64,000 nt of DNA from Beaufortia kweichowensis (Eukaryota; Chordata; Actinopteri; Cypriniformes; Gastromyzontidae): NCBI GenBank assembly GCA_019155185.1, contig CM032794.1, forward strand, positions 9,711,988-9,775,987, read 5' to 3'. Shown in pieces: positions 40,956-49,700 of the stretch (position 1 is its first letter; each line of letters starts with the position of its first letter). A model generated the notes under the pieces. It saw only the letters and a program-made list of their open reading frames with translations, was not told the DNA's origin and searched no databases. A program made the translations under genes and the position numbers.

Positions 40956-43349
40956 CTGCCTCCTCAGCTTTTCATAACAGCTCAGCAGTGGAATGAATAG
41001 ATTCTCATTTGTACTTAATCCAAAGCTCCTCATCAAGCAGAGATGACATTTAAGGGTTAAAGTCCTCTGTGACTCGTTCTTTTTATATTCCAACAAAGAA
41101 AGGGAAAAGACAGTGAGGGAGTGACAAAGTGAGAGACCCCCTTTTTGTTGGACATATCCTTTTTCCTCTTTACTTTCAAGCACAAAATCTGAAGGGACAC
41201 GGAGGTCTTGGTTGGTGTCCTCTATATCTGAAATAGGGGCTTCATTAAACTGCCGAGAGAATCACCTGGAGCTCACGCTATCCTTCAGAAAAGAGCTTAA
41301 AAAGAAGGGGGAGTAGATCAAAGAGTTCTTGCAGTCCATTCAAATGCAGTTGCCTCCAAATCACATTGTGTTGTCACACCATCTTAAAAGAATGGGTCAC
41401 CGCTGTTTTATTGTGGAGAAGCTACCATTAATGAAAAGGACAATGCAAAGATTAGCACTGCCAGCCAAGCGCCTGAAACCTCACTGTGTCTTTAATTGTA
41501 GAGAACAAGAGGGACAGGAAAAAACCGGGCAAACAAGGAACAAAAGAGCAGAGGCAAAACTCTTGACGTAGTTTTACAGTAGTCTACCATCCAAGGTGAG
41601 ACATGTGATCCTCTCTATAGCATTGCTCCAACGCTCTTCTCTAAATCTATCCATGTTTTAGTGAGCACAAGAACAATTAAAAAGCACAGTCATACTGAAT
41701 CTCTTAGTGAATGTAGAGGAAACACTTACCAGACCTGTACAGGTAGATATGGCCACAGAGGATTCAGAACGGTTGCGTATGGAACCCTGGTACAGACAGT
41801 TATGAATAGCAGGGTCAAGGGTTGATGTGTGGATGCCCTCTTCACCCAGTGTTTGTATAGTAAACCCATCAGCCAACACATGGGACGGCTGCAAGTCAAG
41901 GTGTAAATCCTTGCCAAAAGCAGAAACGTGATAGTGCACTGAATCACCAGCTTCAGACAGGGACCTTCTGCTCCGTCTTTGCCTTGACACATCATGGGAA
42001 ATGTAGCTGCCGAATGAATCCACTTCCACTGGTGTGACAAAATCATAATCTGGAAAGTGAAAAAAAATGATATCACCCTTAGTTGGTTTCTAAAGCACTA
42101 GTCTTACATAATGCAACGTGAAACAATGAAAGAGATTTAATGGCAGGAAGGTGTATCAGGTCAAATAGCAGGTAGGAGGAGATTCAGTAATCATGGTAAA
42201 AGCATCACTGCTATGTGAAATGAGTATGAAACCTAAATGAGCATGTATGCACACATACACAAACATACTGTACATCCAAATAGACAAACATATTCATTCT
42301 TTATTTCTATTTTAATACGTGGAAAATACTAATAATACACTAATAAAACACTATAGAACAAAATGCATTGAAGAAATAGAGGTTACACAGTTTAAAAGTA
42401 ATCTTATATTGAAACATTATGCTTAAACAAAAAAGCTTAAATGCATGACAATAAATGATAAATATAAGTTTATTTTTTGTTGCTTTGTATTAAATGCATT
42501 TTTAGGTTAGTTTTAGGTCGTGCATTTTTAAACGTATCTCAAACTTTTAAGCAAACTGTTGCAGGAGAAACACTTCAGTCAATTTTTATCATTATGTTCA
42601 TATTTTTATGGTAGTTTATATATTAATAAAAACAGATACATAAAGACACAAAAGAATTATAAGATAGTTATATTATAAAATAGATTATAAATAGTAAAAT
42701 AAAATTTAGGATTAATTCTGGTGGCGGCAGATATGAAACGTAGGGAATCCCTTGTGCCCATGTACATACAGTATACACGTGCTACCACAGGGGCAGGATA
42801 CTCACATGCTGGGACTATATTTCTCTCATAAACCCCTTAATACGTGTAGCATGCTTTAGCATATCTATATATCTTTGCTTACATGTCCAAAAAGTAAAGT
42901 ACACTTTGGCAAATTATTAAGCAATTATTGGTGTAAACCAGAGCGCAAGCGCATGTACCAGCATCAATAGCTCGCTTGTCATCACTCAGAAAAAAACTTA
43001 TTACAATATATAAAGACACAGACCGTGATAGAGGCCACCGGTAACACCCGTAAATGACACTGATGACACAGAGTGGAAGCAACAGAAGTGCAGAGCCTGC
43101 AAAAACGCATATAAACCATCAAATTAATAGCCAAACGAGAATATATATAATAAACAAGTAAATTTTAGCATGTCACCTGCCTTTAAAAAGTTTCCAAACG
43201 ACACACTCGCCAGCAATCTCATTGACGCGCTGTTTACAAGCGGGACTAGTAAAGTCAAAAGCAATAGATAAAGGCAATCCATATGGACATGCATGCACCT
43301 TTACTGTTACCTCCTTAAAAACCGGCAACGAAACAATCCGCAAATCCAT
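7249..43349 (-). CDS. adamts18: ADAMTS18, secreted zinc metalloprotease (whole gene, 23 coding exons)
   Basis: This is a multi-exon gene on the minus strand. The spliced coding length is 3637 nt, about 1211 residues, close to the roughly 1220 of human ADAMTS18 as remembered. Domains by residue: leader 1-33, prodomain to 253 (cysteine switch CGRRK, furin site RVKR at 250-253), metalloprotease 254-460 (zinc ligands H407, H411, H417; catalytic E408; Met-turn MSPT), disintegrin-like 460-555, TSR1 about 560-600, cysteine-rich 600-730, spacer 730-850, TSR2-6, PLAC. The family acts in the extracellular matrix; ADAMTS18 is linked to eye and organ development and its substrates are poorly defined. ADAMTS16 is the alternative, but the PLAC exon (WCHLVPQHGVCNHKFYG) and cysteine-rich motif DFRAQQCAEYNSKPFRGW fit ADAMTS18 better. 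All junction phases agree except exon 20/21, where the frame is off by one, so the gene may be damaged or the assembly wrong. Confidence 0.95.
7368..8369 (-). other. adamts18 intron 22
   Basis: 1002 bp with GT/AG borders. It contains the family B repeat at 8066-8290 and nothing else recognised. Confidence 0.9.
8066..8290 (+). repeat. dispersed repeat family B, copy 1
   Basis: It lies in adamts18 intron 22. It shares GGCAGATTGATTA, TTTTCTACAAATATCATGGTT and spacing with an inverted copy near 56 kb, and contains several imperfect ACCATGG/AACCATG units. No ORF of note. Confidence 0.55.
8370..8547 (-). CDS. adamts18: adamts18 exon 22 (TSR6 and Pro/Ala linker)
   Basis: The exon is 178 nt, phase 0 to 1 (TTTCAG|TGCACG; TAAAG|GTACAA). 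It encodes CTVSCGGGVQTRSVQCLRQG and CNTHFCPAPA, then a linker of alternating Pro and Ala ending VPPPSPSLK. The linker to PLAC is longer than in the mammalian protein as remembered. Confidence 0.95.
8706..8951 (-). CDS. adamts18: adamts18 exon 21 (TSR5, start of TSR6)
   Basis: The exon is 246 nt, 82 codons, phase 0 to 0 (TCACACAG|TGTTCA; CTGCAG|GTATAT). It encodes CSASCGAGVKRRELRC, FPTRRCRNLHKPVTELEQTC, then a Pro-rich linker and GWYSSPWLQ. Read in the frame exon 20 delivers, it hits a stop at 8806-8808 after 48 foreign codons. A second AG (TTCAG|CC, high edge 8944) would restore the frame but lose the CS of CSASC. Confidence 0.93.
8952..9406 (-). other. adamts18 intron 20
   Basis: 455 bp between the two exons whose phases disagree. 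The donor GTAAGC and acceptor TTTCACACAG are both ordinary. I see no small exon that would repair the frame. Confidence 0.85.
9407..9599 (-). CDS. adamts18: adamts18 exon 20 (TSR4, start of TSR5; frame break at its 3' end)
   Basis: The exon is 193 nt, entered in phase 0 at CTCAAG|TGCTCA. It reads CSKSCGRGLKKRSVFC through CVLSRCPKNERLQWITS, all as expected for TSR4. The last bases then read LGR plus one base before the donor GAGAG|GTAAGC, where the family has an SSWSE-like end in phase 0. The length is 3n+1, but exon 21 needs phase 0. The simplest explanation is a two-base loss, or one extra base, within AGCCTGGGGAGAG at 9407-9420, or an assembly error there. Confidence 0.92.
9600..10774 (-). 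other. adamts18 intron 19
   Basis: AT-rich, nothing recognised. Confidence 0.9.
10775..10979 (-). CDS. adamts18: adamts18 exon 19 (TSR3, start of TSR4)
   Basis: The exon is 205 nt, phase 2 to 0 (TTTGACAG|CTGGAC; CAG|GTGCGT). It encodes WTTGKWGVCSRTCGGGQQTR, SLCPVIAPAQFQPCNTQTC and the start of TSR4, WSTGSWSQ. Confidence 0.95.
11102..11140. repeat. short inverted repeat (TGGGGACCAAA stem)
   Basis: TGGGGACCAAAAAGA faces TTCTTTGGTCCCCA, followed by an ACACACAT run. It resembles a repeat unit often seen next to CA microsatellites in fish. Confidence 0.6.
14317..14719. repeat. 25-bp direct repeat pair
   Basis: CTATTTGTATAAATGTAAGA... at 14317-14341 recurs with one mismatch at 14695-14719. The pair brackets about 350 bp within intron 18. 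It may be part of an old fish repeat rather than a target-site duplication, being too long for one. Confidence 0.6.
15025..15151 (-). CDS. adamts18: adamts18 exon 18 (rest of TSR2)
   Basis: The exon is 127 nt, phase 1 to 2 (CTCTCAG|GTCGGG; CCTA|GTAAGA). In the right frame it reads VSTKAICLQDQHTQVNSSLC then HLCNTQPCPAY, aligning with the second half of TSR2. The longest open frame over it is a different, wrong frame, so the exon is easy to miss. Confidence 0.92.
15152..16636 (-). other. adamts18 intron 17
   Basis: 1.5 kb, nothing recognised. A stretch near 16166-16260 (CTGTGGGCAGCCCC) vaguely echoes exon 18 sequence (QTCGQP against QTCGGL in shadow frames) but lacks an intact exon. Confidence 0.8.
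16637..16757 (-). CDS. adamts18: adamts18 exon 17 (end of spacer, start of TSR2)
   Basis: The exon is 121 nt, phase 0 to 1 (TTTCAG|GTTCTT; GGGG|GTAAGT). It encodes LLQGKNPGVSWEYTLPHPEK, then YTWSVIRSECSAPCAGG. TSR2 has CSAPCAGG where most repeats have CSxxCGGG. It lacks the family's usual Thr-Pro-rich insert before YTWS. Confidence 0.94.
16758..20075 (-). other. adamts18 intron 16
   Basis: 3.3 kb, no repeats or exons recognised. A pyrimidine-rich stretch lies near 19910-19950. Confidence 0.9.
20076..20323 (-). CDS. adamts18: adamts18 exon 16 (spacer)
   Basis: The exon is 248 nt, phase 1 to 0 (TTTCAG|AGTATT; GAA|GTGAGT). It encodes IVPAGARSIRVQEMEISTSY, SYLAVRSLK, WTVDWPGRFQFAGTTFIYQR and GPTNETLLFE. 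The spacer is a cysteine-free beta-sandwich that helps recognise substrate in this family. Confidence 0.96.
20555..20678 (-). CDS. adamts18: adamts18 exon 15 (end of cysteine-rich domain, start of spacer)
   Basis: The exon is 124 nt, phase 0 to 1 (GTATAG|CCGGTG; CAACG|GTGGGT). It encodes VGCDQVLGSKAALDACGVC and KGDNSTCKFYTGQY. GCD...DxCGVCxGDxSxC marks the cysteine-rich to spacer border in all ADAMTS enzymes. Confidence 0.95.
20785..20915 (-). CDS. adamts18: adamts18 exon 14 (cysteine-rich domain)
   Basis: The exon is 131 nt, phase 1 to 0 (TTTCTAG|AGGAGG; GAG|GTACAC). It encodes EDICKLYCIAEDFDFFFAMS then SKVKDGTSC and GVCIDGICE, matching the family. Confidence 0.95.
20916..22579 (-). other. 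adamts18 intron 13
   Basis: 1.7 kb, AT-rich, nothing recognised. Confidence 0.9.
22580..22752 (-). CDS. adamts18: adamts18 exon 13 (end of TSR1, cysteine-rich domain)
   Basis: The exon is 173 nt, phase 2 to 1 (CACCCAAG|CCCACA; GGAAG|GTATGA). It encodes PQHNGKFCQGLSRLHQLC, then DFRAQQCAEYNSKPFRGWYY and KWKPYTKVE. The DFRAQQCAEYNSKPFRGW string is one of the best ADAMTS18-type matches in the gene. Confidence 0.95.
22753..26522 (-). other. adamts18 intron 12
   Basis: 3.8 kb, nothing recognised. A GC-moderate patch at 23170-23560 could be conserved non-coding sequence. Confidence 0.9.
26523..26671 (-). CDS. adamts18: adamts18 exon 12 (end of disintegrin-like domain, TSR1)
   Basis: The exon is 149 nt, phase 0 to 2 (ATGCAG|TGGTGC; CCCAG|GTAACC). 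It encodes WCRRGECVKFGDHGP and the central TSR, WSGWSEWSDCSRTCGGGV. The WxxWxxW tryptophans are C-mannosylation sites and CSRTCGG is an O-fucosylation site in this family. Confidence 0.95.
26672..27138 (-). other. adamts18 intron 11
   Basis: 467 bp, nothing recognised. Confidence 0.9.
27139..27234 (-). CDS. adamts18: adamts18 exon 11 (disintegrin-like domain)
   Basis: The exon is 96 nt, 32 codons, phase 0 to 0 (CACCAG|GACATC; ATG|GTGAGT). It encodes DICKSLWCHRTGQRCETKF then MPAAEGTICGSDM, the conserved disintegrin-like core. Confidence 0.96.
27235..28730 (-). other. adamts18 intron 10
   Basis: 1.5 kb. A patch at 27470-27720 is richer in GC and in homeobox-like TAAT/TTAATTAA words than its surroundings and could be an enhancer. 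No exon seen. Confidence 0.85.
28731..28884 (-). CDS. adamts18: adamts18 exon 10 (end of catalytic domain, start of disintegrin-like domain)
   Basis: The exon is 154 nt, phase 2 to 0. Two acceptors lie close together. CACAG|TACAG, six bases upstream of the other, gives the right phase and TAQASCLVDEPKQIGQYKY, matching the family. The rest encodes PGQLYDADIQCKWQFGSKA and ends LEFVK at AAAG|GTAAAC. Confidence 0.94.
29050..29187 (-). CDS. adamts18: adamts18 exon 9 (third zinc ligand, Met-turn)
   Basis: The exon is 138 nt, phase 2 to 2 (GCCCCAG|TTTTGG; TTTAGG|GTAAAC). It encodes FGMIHDGEGNPC with the third zinc ligand H417. Next comes GNIMSPTLSGNNGVFSWSAC, in which MSP is the Met-turn, and CSRQYLKRFLG at the end of the catalytic domain. 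Confidence 0.95.
29188..29893 (-). other. adamts18 intron 8
   Basis: 706 bp, interrupting the zinc-binding motif. Nothing else recognised. Confidence 0.9.
29894..29999 (-). CDS. adamts18: adamts18 exon 8 (zinc-binding helix)
   Basis: The exon is 106 nt, phase 1 to 2 (CTGCAG|GTTTTG; CATAA|GTATGT). It encodes FAPISGMCSKYRSCTINE, then GLGLAFTIAHESGHN. The zinc-binding motif HExxHxxGxxHD starts here (H407, E408, H411) and is completed in exon 9. All catalytic residues are intact. Confidence 0.96.
30000..30603 (-). other. adamts18 intron 7
   Basis: 604 bp, nothing recognised. Confidence 0.9.
30604..30763 (-). CDS. adamts18: adamts18 exon 7 (catalytic domain)
   Basis: The exon is 160 nt, phase 0 to 1 (TGTCAG|CTGGGT; TTGG|GTAAGA). 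It encodes INHHADQSLNSFCQWQSGL and GKRHDHAILLTGLDICSWKN, with the conserved HDHAILLTG and CSWKNEPCDTLG motifs of ADAMTS catalytic domains. Confidence 0.95.
30999..31082 (-). CDS. adamts18: adamts18 exon 6 (catalytic domain)
   Basis: The exon is 84 nt, exactly 28 codons, phase 0 to 0 (AACAG|GTCTCT; CCG|GTAAGA). It encodes VSSLFKDGTIGSDINIVVVS then LLLLEKDP, almost identical to the corresponding ADAMTS18 segment. Confidence 0.95.
31190..31389 (-). CDS. adamts18: adamts18 exon 5 (furin site, start of catalytic domain)
   Basis: The exon is 200 nt, phase 1 to 0 (CTGCAG|ATACTC; ATG|GTGAGC). It carries the pro-protein convertase site KSRVKR|SE, where the mature enzyme should begin. This is followed by LNVETLVVADRKMLEKHG and ENVTTYVLTVMNM, the opening strand and helix of the metalloprotease domain. 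NVTT is an N-glycosylation sequon. Confidence 0.96.
31390..31815 (-). other. adamts18 intron 4
   Basis: 426 bp, nothing recognised. Confidence 0.9.
31816..32083 (-). CDS. adamts18: adamts18 exon 4 (prodomain, His-rich tract, cysteine switch)
   Basis: The exon is 268 nt, phase 0 to 1, with acceptor CTCTGCAG|TCAGGT and donor CAAT|GTATGT. It encodes SGLIRFSGEELFITPLPQ, then HNYSAPSGHHPHVIYKR, a histidine-rich stretch (HHHHHHHRHH at 31871-31900) and the cysteine-switch HFCGRRK, whose cysteine should ligate the active-site zinc in the zymogen. The histidine run is far longer than in mammalian ADAMTS18 as remembered. Confidence 0.94.
32146..32173. repeat. (CT)n microsatellite
   Basis: A 14-unit dinucleotide run about 60 bp upstream of the exon 4 acceptor on the transcribed strand. 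Confidence 0.95.
32384..32675. mobile_element. TTAA-flanked palindromic MITE
   Basis: It begins TTAAAGGGATAGTTCACCCA and ends TGGGTGAACAATCCCTTTAA, about 20-bp inverted repeats with TTAA at the outer edges. A second, internal inverted pair (GGTTACCGGCACCCATT near 32505 and AATGGGTGCCGGTAACC near 32560) lets the whole element fold back. Elements with these ends are abundant in zebrafish and carp genomes. It lies in adamts18 intron 3. Confidence 0.85.
37561..37742. repeat. purine microsatellite (GA and GAGAGG type)
   Basis: About 180 bp of nearly pure purine on the plus strand, (GA)n passing into (GGGAGA)n-like units. The open frame over it codes only Arg, Glu and Gly and is an artefact. Confidence 0.95.
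40916..40951. repeat. (CT)n microsatellite
   Basis: A perfect dinucleotide run of 18 units in intron 3. Confidence 0.97.
41730..42049 (-). CDS. adamts18: adamts18 exon 3 (prodomain)
   Basis: The exon is 320 nt, entered in phase 1 at TTTCCAG|ATTATG and left in phase 0 at CTG|GTAAGT. It encodes DYDFVTPVEVDSFGSYISHD through SSVAISTCTGL, the N-terminal half of the reprolysin-type propeptide, with a basic RQRRSRR stretch. It closely matches the ADAMTS16/18 prodomain. Confidence 0.93.
42050..43038 (-). other. adamts18 intron 2
   Basis: About 1 kb of very AT-rich sequence. Its 5' border is uncertain by 24 bp because exon 2 has three possible donors. Confidence 0.6.
43039..43096 (-). CDS. adamts18: adamts18 exon 2 (leader, continued)
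   Basis: The acceptor is TTTTTGCAG|GCTCTG. The start, ALHFCCFHSVSS, resembles the ALQLCCLCCASV stretch I remember in the human leader. The exon must end in phase 1 to join exon 3. Three weak donors satisfy this, giving low edges of 43048, 43039 or 43024; the middle one is listed. The high edge is more certain than the low edge. Confidence 0.6.
43311..43349 (-). CDS. adamts18: adamts18 exon 1 (start codon, leader)
   Basis: The first coding exon gives 13 residues, MDLRIVSLPVFKE, ending in phase 0 at the donor GAG|GTAACA. The ATG at 43349 has G at +4. It was chosen because it is the nearest ATG upstream of exon 2 with an open frame and a good donor in the right phase. The leader is only moderately hydrophobic and carries KE in its middle, so a different upstream first exon is possible. 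Confidence 0.55.
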
Positions 43350-43399
43350 GCAATGCAATGGACAGTCATTGCTAATTGTATAAATTGCCCTGATCTCTG

Positions 43400-43720
43400 T
43401 CGATCCTCAAGTAAAATCCAGCGGGTGCATTAGTGCAAAGCGCTCTGCATCTGTTTGCGCATGCAGGTAACGAACGGGAGCTGCTGACTGCTGAACAGTG
43501 ACAGTCGGTGAGTGCGTGTGTGTGTGTGCGTGTCTGTAAACGCTATACAACGATAGCGGCACCGGCTGATGGGCAAAGGGTGGGGGGTGGATTTCCACCA
43601 ATCAGTGACGAGCATCTGCGGGAGATTTAGTGTATTAGCGCTGCTCACTGTCCAACGCTGCGCAAACAGATGAGCGCACAGATCACGGAGTTCGTTGAGA
43701 TGTGAAGCATGTTCGCAGCA
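43400..43720 (-). promoter_or_regulatory. probable adamts18 promoter and 5' UTR region
   Basis: This stretch just upstream of the start codon has clearly more CpG than its surroundings. It holds a G-rich box (GGGTGGGGGG on the plus strand near 43580), an inverted CCAAT box (ATTGGT on the minus strand near 43600) and GCGC clusters near 43640-43680. No TATA box was seen. It fits a TATA-less CpG promoter of a developmental gene. Confidence 0.5.
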
Positions 43721-46700
43721 CTCTCCAAACAAATGGTAAGAGCAAGTAAACACATGCTGTCGACGAGGTTTATCTGCGTGATCTGAAAGTGAAGAGTTGT
43801 GAATGGGCTCAGTGGTGATTTATGTTGTACTGTATAATGAAGTGCTTTCACGTCAGGTCTTGTTCCAAAATATTATACTGTCATTAATATTTGTTTAAGC
43901 AAGCACTTAGCTGATGCTCAGTAAGGCTTGAAAAAGTATGCATGCACAGAAGCTTATTTACATTTATGCATTTGGCATTTAAGGTTTACATGTTATCAGT
44001 AAGTGTGTTCTGGGTATCAAAACCATGACCTTTGTACTGCTAATGCAAAGCTCTACCAAGCCAGCTACACTATTTACCTTATTTAAGTGTTTATTGGAGG
44101 TCTGAGAACTTTGTTTTAACATGCTGGCTTGTTAAATGACCTTATAAAACTACCTGATGAATGTTTATTTGCAGTGTAAAAGGCAGGGGTTAGCCAAAGC
44201 ATAAAGGGTAAATCATAAGACGTCACAAAAGGATTGAAAGCATCTTGATATATGAAGTCAGCTTTTACTAATGAACAGTGGTGGCCAAGTTTATAGCGTT
44301 TAACACTATCTTCCCACATAACAAGTAGCTCAGAGAAAATTTCTCCATGTGAATAGAAGCATTCAGTAAATTTAATCGTGCCTTTACAATCCATTAGATT
44401 TTAAAACGAGTTCTTAGAAAAAGTGTTGTCAGATGTTTAACTTAATGCAGACAGGGGGTTCAGTTTGTCAAAGCAAAACAAACCCCACTGGAAGATGAGC
44501 TTTGCTTTGACTACAATGTTGTTATTTACAGCATATTTGTGTGCCAATATTTCTTGCTTTGTTTAGAAAAACTGTGCCATAACTACACTAAATGAAGTGG
44601 GTACAGATGGCTCTACGTAGATCAACACCATACCATGAATCAATACCTTGCTGACATGTGGGTACATATGAAGTTTGCTAAATTGAGCGTAAATAAAAGA
44701 AGCTCAATCATAGATGTATGTCTAAAAATCAGTCCGTTTCTGCACATAGCCAATGAACAGTACAGTACCAGCCATGCTTCTTAATCTGATTACAGATGCA
44801 ATTGGACCAATAAACTCTGGAATACTGTAAAAGAGAAAATGTCAATGGTCAGTATTTCTATGGCATATTCTCTTAAACAAGCATCTATTCAAATGAGCTT
44901 AGTAGAAAATGTTGGCATGTATGATTATTGAAACTAGTCTGAATTTCATAATGTAACTACAATATTGCAAAAGGCACTGAGGTCATAAGTTAACCTCTGA
45001 CCTCATATTTGCTAACATTTGTTTCCTCTCCTTCATGTTTCTCTCTCTCTTATATTTGTTTGCATGTTGTTGTGCAGTGGCTTTTCCAGCAGCAGCTCCA
45101 GAGTTGCCTTTATCTGCTCCTAATTTACCCCGTGCTGGGTTTTGAGAACAGAGAGAACACTGAAACCATCATGTCTGATAGTCAGTCAAAGCACTTCTCT
45201 AAATAATGAGAAAGATCTCGTTAGATTCAATTGACATTTGAGGAAACAGACAGCACAGATTATGTGCAATGTATGTGATAACATCAGGTCTGTAAACTAT
45301 TATTTGGTGACTCATTTGGTAATCAGTTGATACAGGTCTACAAAATCTTAGAAAAATCCATCCTATTCAACACATAATACAGCTATATTGTGTTATCAAT
45401 AATAGAATCTGGGTTTACAAACTAAATAATGTGGTATCCTGTTGACTGGAGTGGTCATAAATCATAATCTTTGACATGAATCAATATACGTTTGAGTGGC
45501 AGTTGCACCCACTATTTATTTGACTGTGTCACAGACACCCTAAATAGTCTACATTGTGAAATTACCTCTCAAGACTGACCTCTTGACTTCACCATATACC
45601 CTGGAAATCATCCTTGATATCTGGCCATAGTAAACCTACAACATGAATTAAAGTTCCTGAAGTAAAATCCCATTCAGTTTCACTGTAGAGAATCTTTTTA
45701 AAACAACATACAAACTATTGAAGACAGATGTACCATGAGCTTGAGATTGTTAGGCAATAATCTATGCTTCTAAAGAAGTTACAAATCACAATGTCATTTC
45801 AGCCTAATTTAAAAAAAAATATTATTAAACAAAAATAAAATTTGTGCCAAAGACTGCTGAATCAAAGCTACTAGAAAAGAAGTGCTGCTGTTCCGCTGTA
45901 TCACTTTTCTGGAGAATACAGACTTCAAAACATTGTCACCACAGTACAAATACTCAAGCACACACACACTCATGTTTGCATGCAGATCTGTGTGTGTGTA
46001 AGGGGGATGCTTAGCATAGAGACAAAAGACTTGGATTTGTATTAAACAATGCTTTAACATCTGATAAGACTAGCTAATGACCGCTTAATCTGGGATCAAG
46101 CCCCCTCATCCGTCTTCTTTTAAAAGCCATCAGCGTTGAACCATAAAATCTTAAGTACCTCATCTCTATGATGGACTTGTTTGAATACATCCAGTATAGC
46201 GGCAGTAAAGTTGTTATCTTCATTGTATAGAACAGTGAAAAACAGATAAAGTAGACAGTGAATGGGATTAAAACAAAACAAGAGATTGAAACACAGATCT
46301 GCTTGAGAAGCTCTTGTGCTACCTTTGATGACTGCTGCTTCAGAAGAAATACTATATCTATTTAATAGATAATTACATACCTCTTTGCGAGACCCCAACT
46401 CTCTTCGAATACACAGAAAGAATGAATTGAATTGAATGAAACAAACCTCTGCTTACCTTTCTCCTGTGATTCTTCCTGTTGTCCAGTGAGTTTCTAAGAG
46501 CTCAAGTCCTCCGTTATGGACAGCTAGCCAAATCTGTTAACAGTCATTTTTATAATTATATTAATCATGTTAAACATGCAAACAATTGTAGACAGACAGA
46601 TGAATAAGAAAAGACATTCACATGACAAACCACAGAAAATCACATTTGTGGGCATTTGTCATGCCAATAAAGCACACTTGCATTAAAATGTGCTTTTTTA

Positions 46701-49700
46701 TGTAGAGGGAATGACTATGACACATGCTGTTTCTGTCTGGAAGAGTACCTGTGTAAAGTATCACCACAGGTGGGCTTTAGCCCTACAGGCTGTAGGTAAG
46801 AGGAAGATCATTTGTGGGAGAGGAGGCACCTGGGAGTCTGCTGGTAAAGGACTTTCACTGTGATCTATCAATTACACACACACATTCATTTATTTTGTTT
46901 CTGTACTCTTTTTAAACATAAATGTTTTTTTTATTGTACATGAAAGCTCACAAATGTACTCACGCAGTAAACACTCCGCATCCTATTAACAACTGATTTA
47001 TGTTAGTTGAAGAGCATTAATGTGGACCTCACAGCGAGCCTCTATTGTGCCCTTGTTTGCAGTGAGCAAACAGACCAGCTCAATTTATTTTTAGCGTAGC
47101 GGTCTGCAAAAGAAGAATCTTCTGAGTGGCGTGTTTGACCGTTCGAAACCATCATCCTTCATTCACTGTCAGACATAGAATTTCACTCTCCAGTAATTGC
47201 AGTCTAAATATTGTTGTTTTGGTTATTTTTTCCTCCCTGTGTAGAAATATAAAATTGCAGGAGTGGAGAGGTTGAAGGAACAGGCAGTAATTTGTCCTGA
47301 AGCCTCTTTCTCGACTTACCGCAATGACCAGAGAGAGAGCCTGGGGATAAGGAGTGGCAACGCTGACACTCCAAATACAATAATCAAGATAAAGATACAG
47401 TGTTTGTGGTTCATTTTAGTCTGTGTCAAACAGGCTGACAAGCAAATAGGGCAAAAATAACCCAAAAATAACTGTATGCATGCAGGGTAAAACTGGTGAG
47501 ACTTCAAAAAGTTTTGTACGACATTAAACAACCAACTCTTGGCCTCTTCAAGAACGTTTATATTTAACTAAATAACTCTGCATTTTTGTACATACAGTAT
47601 ATAGTTACATAATTATGTGTGCAAAGAATATTGCACACAACAGGTTGAATTATTGAAAATTATTGCATATTGCATATTAGGTCTACATTGCTTTCCAAAA
47701 ATGCAACATTCTAGGAAAACTTAATTAATATTAAGAATACACATAAACTGTAATGCCATCAACAAGTATGGAACTACATCATAGCCATGCAGTTACAGTT
47801 ACCCTCGAAACTCGTGTCAGAATCCAAAATTCAACAATTGTATAAGACACAAAAAGTGTTTACTTTTCAATCCACTTGTTAAGTCTGACATCACACACCA
47901 ATGCTTCGAGGTCCAAGTGCTTTATTAGGTGCCAAAGGGAAACAACAATGCCGTGCTGTAATACTGCCAAAAATATCACAATCCTAATCTTTGGCTCCAT
48001 AAGGAAATTCCAGATGGCCAGACATGAATTTTATTAATGAATTATTAAAATATTGCTTTCGGAGACCCTGAAAGCCTGGACACTGTACTGCACACAGTTA
48101 ATTTATAATGGTTTACTTTAAATGTGTGAAATAAATAAACAGTGCATATAAACACTTAAATAGATGCCGTGCTTTAAAACAGAAGATATTCACATTTCAA
48201 CCCAAGTATTCCCTTTTTGGTCCCTATCACTGAGCTCTTATTTCAAGGCACCACATGGACAGTTCAGATAAGTGACCATTGAGTCGTGGTGGTCCGTGAA
48301 AGCAGTGGACATGGTATCATCCCCAATCGCCTCATACATCATACCCTATCTGTTGACCCTGGGCTCGCTACTCTTAAGGATTTATCTCTATGTGGTTACA
48401 AGTACATCTGACCCTTTGACCACCCATAAAGTGAATGGCACTGTAACCTACACCCCACTAGAGGATAAAACTAGTCTTTGATCACGACAGGAGGCAGGGC
48501 CTATCTCAGCCCCGAGCAGGCTGCTGAGGGAGCCATTCTGGAGCGTAAGATTAAGAGAGGTGAGCTGTGCTGAACATTAAAACCACTTGACAAATAGACG
48601 ATGGGAGAAAGACACTTAGCCACAACAGAAGGATCGTTCAGGTGATGAATGGACAGCTGACAATCCCCTTCCTAGCTGATTTGTTTCAGCTTGTTCCTGT
48701 GTCTGTCAGGTTGGAGTCTAAATAATGGTGTGTGCTCCATGTTTTAATACCTTGTTAAACTCCCATTAGCCATGGTCTGGTGGTGGAGTGCTGTCCCAAG
48801 CTGCACGTACTGCTTTCATATGTCCACAATACTCCAACTCTGCACTCAGACAAGATGAATAATTATAATGACAAACCAAAATTGTTGGATATTGTCTTAA
48901 AAAATAATTTATCACACTTTTAAACTTCTGTTTTTAATAAGGAATTTTTTTAATATTAACTAAATATAGAAATTCTACACAAATGTTCCCAAAGGTATAT
49001 ACCTGTGACCATCTCTTTACACTGGCTACTGAAATACTGCAAAACACAAAAACACTCACAAAGGTAATTTAAATGACAAAAAAAGGACAAGCTGTATTTT
49101 ACAATGATGATTAAAGTCCAGCAGTGATGACTCAAATACACAAATGGTGTCAACAAGATGCCCATGTCTGTATACTCAGATTAGGCAATAAAGGCCTCCC
49201 ATATGGCTTATTAACAGATTTGTGCTAAATGGAAGTCCTAATAAAGCTTGTTTATTTAAAAATAATTAAATTAAATGATCTCAAAGATCAGAATTGTTAC
49301 ATGTCTACTTGACGGCTTACCACTTCTCCAGCCAAATGTTCTTTTAAACCCCATGCATTTCACTTTAGATTTTATTAAGAGGAGATTGCAAAATAATGTC
49401 CATCTATAAATGTCATTTATGACATACGTTCTGCTGCTAAAAGGTTTGTGGTACGTGTATTCTGTTTTGTACATTGCAGTCAAAGTTTAACTGTGGTGTC
49501 TAAAAATAACATGTCTGTAGGACAGTGAACATCATGTAAATACAGGCGAGTCACAATCTCCTAATGGGTCATTTTAATGTAACAAATCATGTATCATCTT
49601 TTTTAAAATTGAACACATTTATAAAAACATGTACACTCACTGGACCTCTGCTTCTCATAAACACTCATAAATCTGTGTTTTAAAGTTTTCTTTATAAAAC

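Larger units (their letters stand above)
32084..41729 (-). other. adamts18 intron 3 (longest intron)
   Basis: 9.6 kb in the middle of the prodomain. It contains a CT run, the TTAA MITE, the purine microsatellite and a second CT run, all listed separately, plus a CA run near 39100. GC-richer patches at 34540-35030 and 38000-38240 have no splice-bounded coding frames and may be regulatory. Confidence 0.88.

Noticed and set aside
7249..43349. Identity as ADAMTS16 rather than ADAMTS18
   Set aside because: The two are close, but the PLAC exon, TSR6 and the cysteine-rich strings match ADAMTS18 better from memory. A phylogeny would settle it.
48272..48481. Plus-strand frame with a hydrophobic, membrane-like segment
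   Set aside because: Short, with no splice signals, no relatives known to me and no promoter context.
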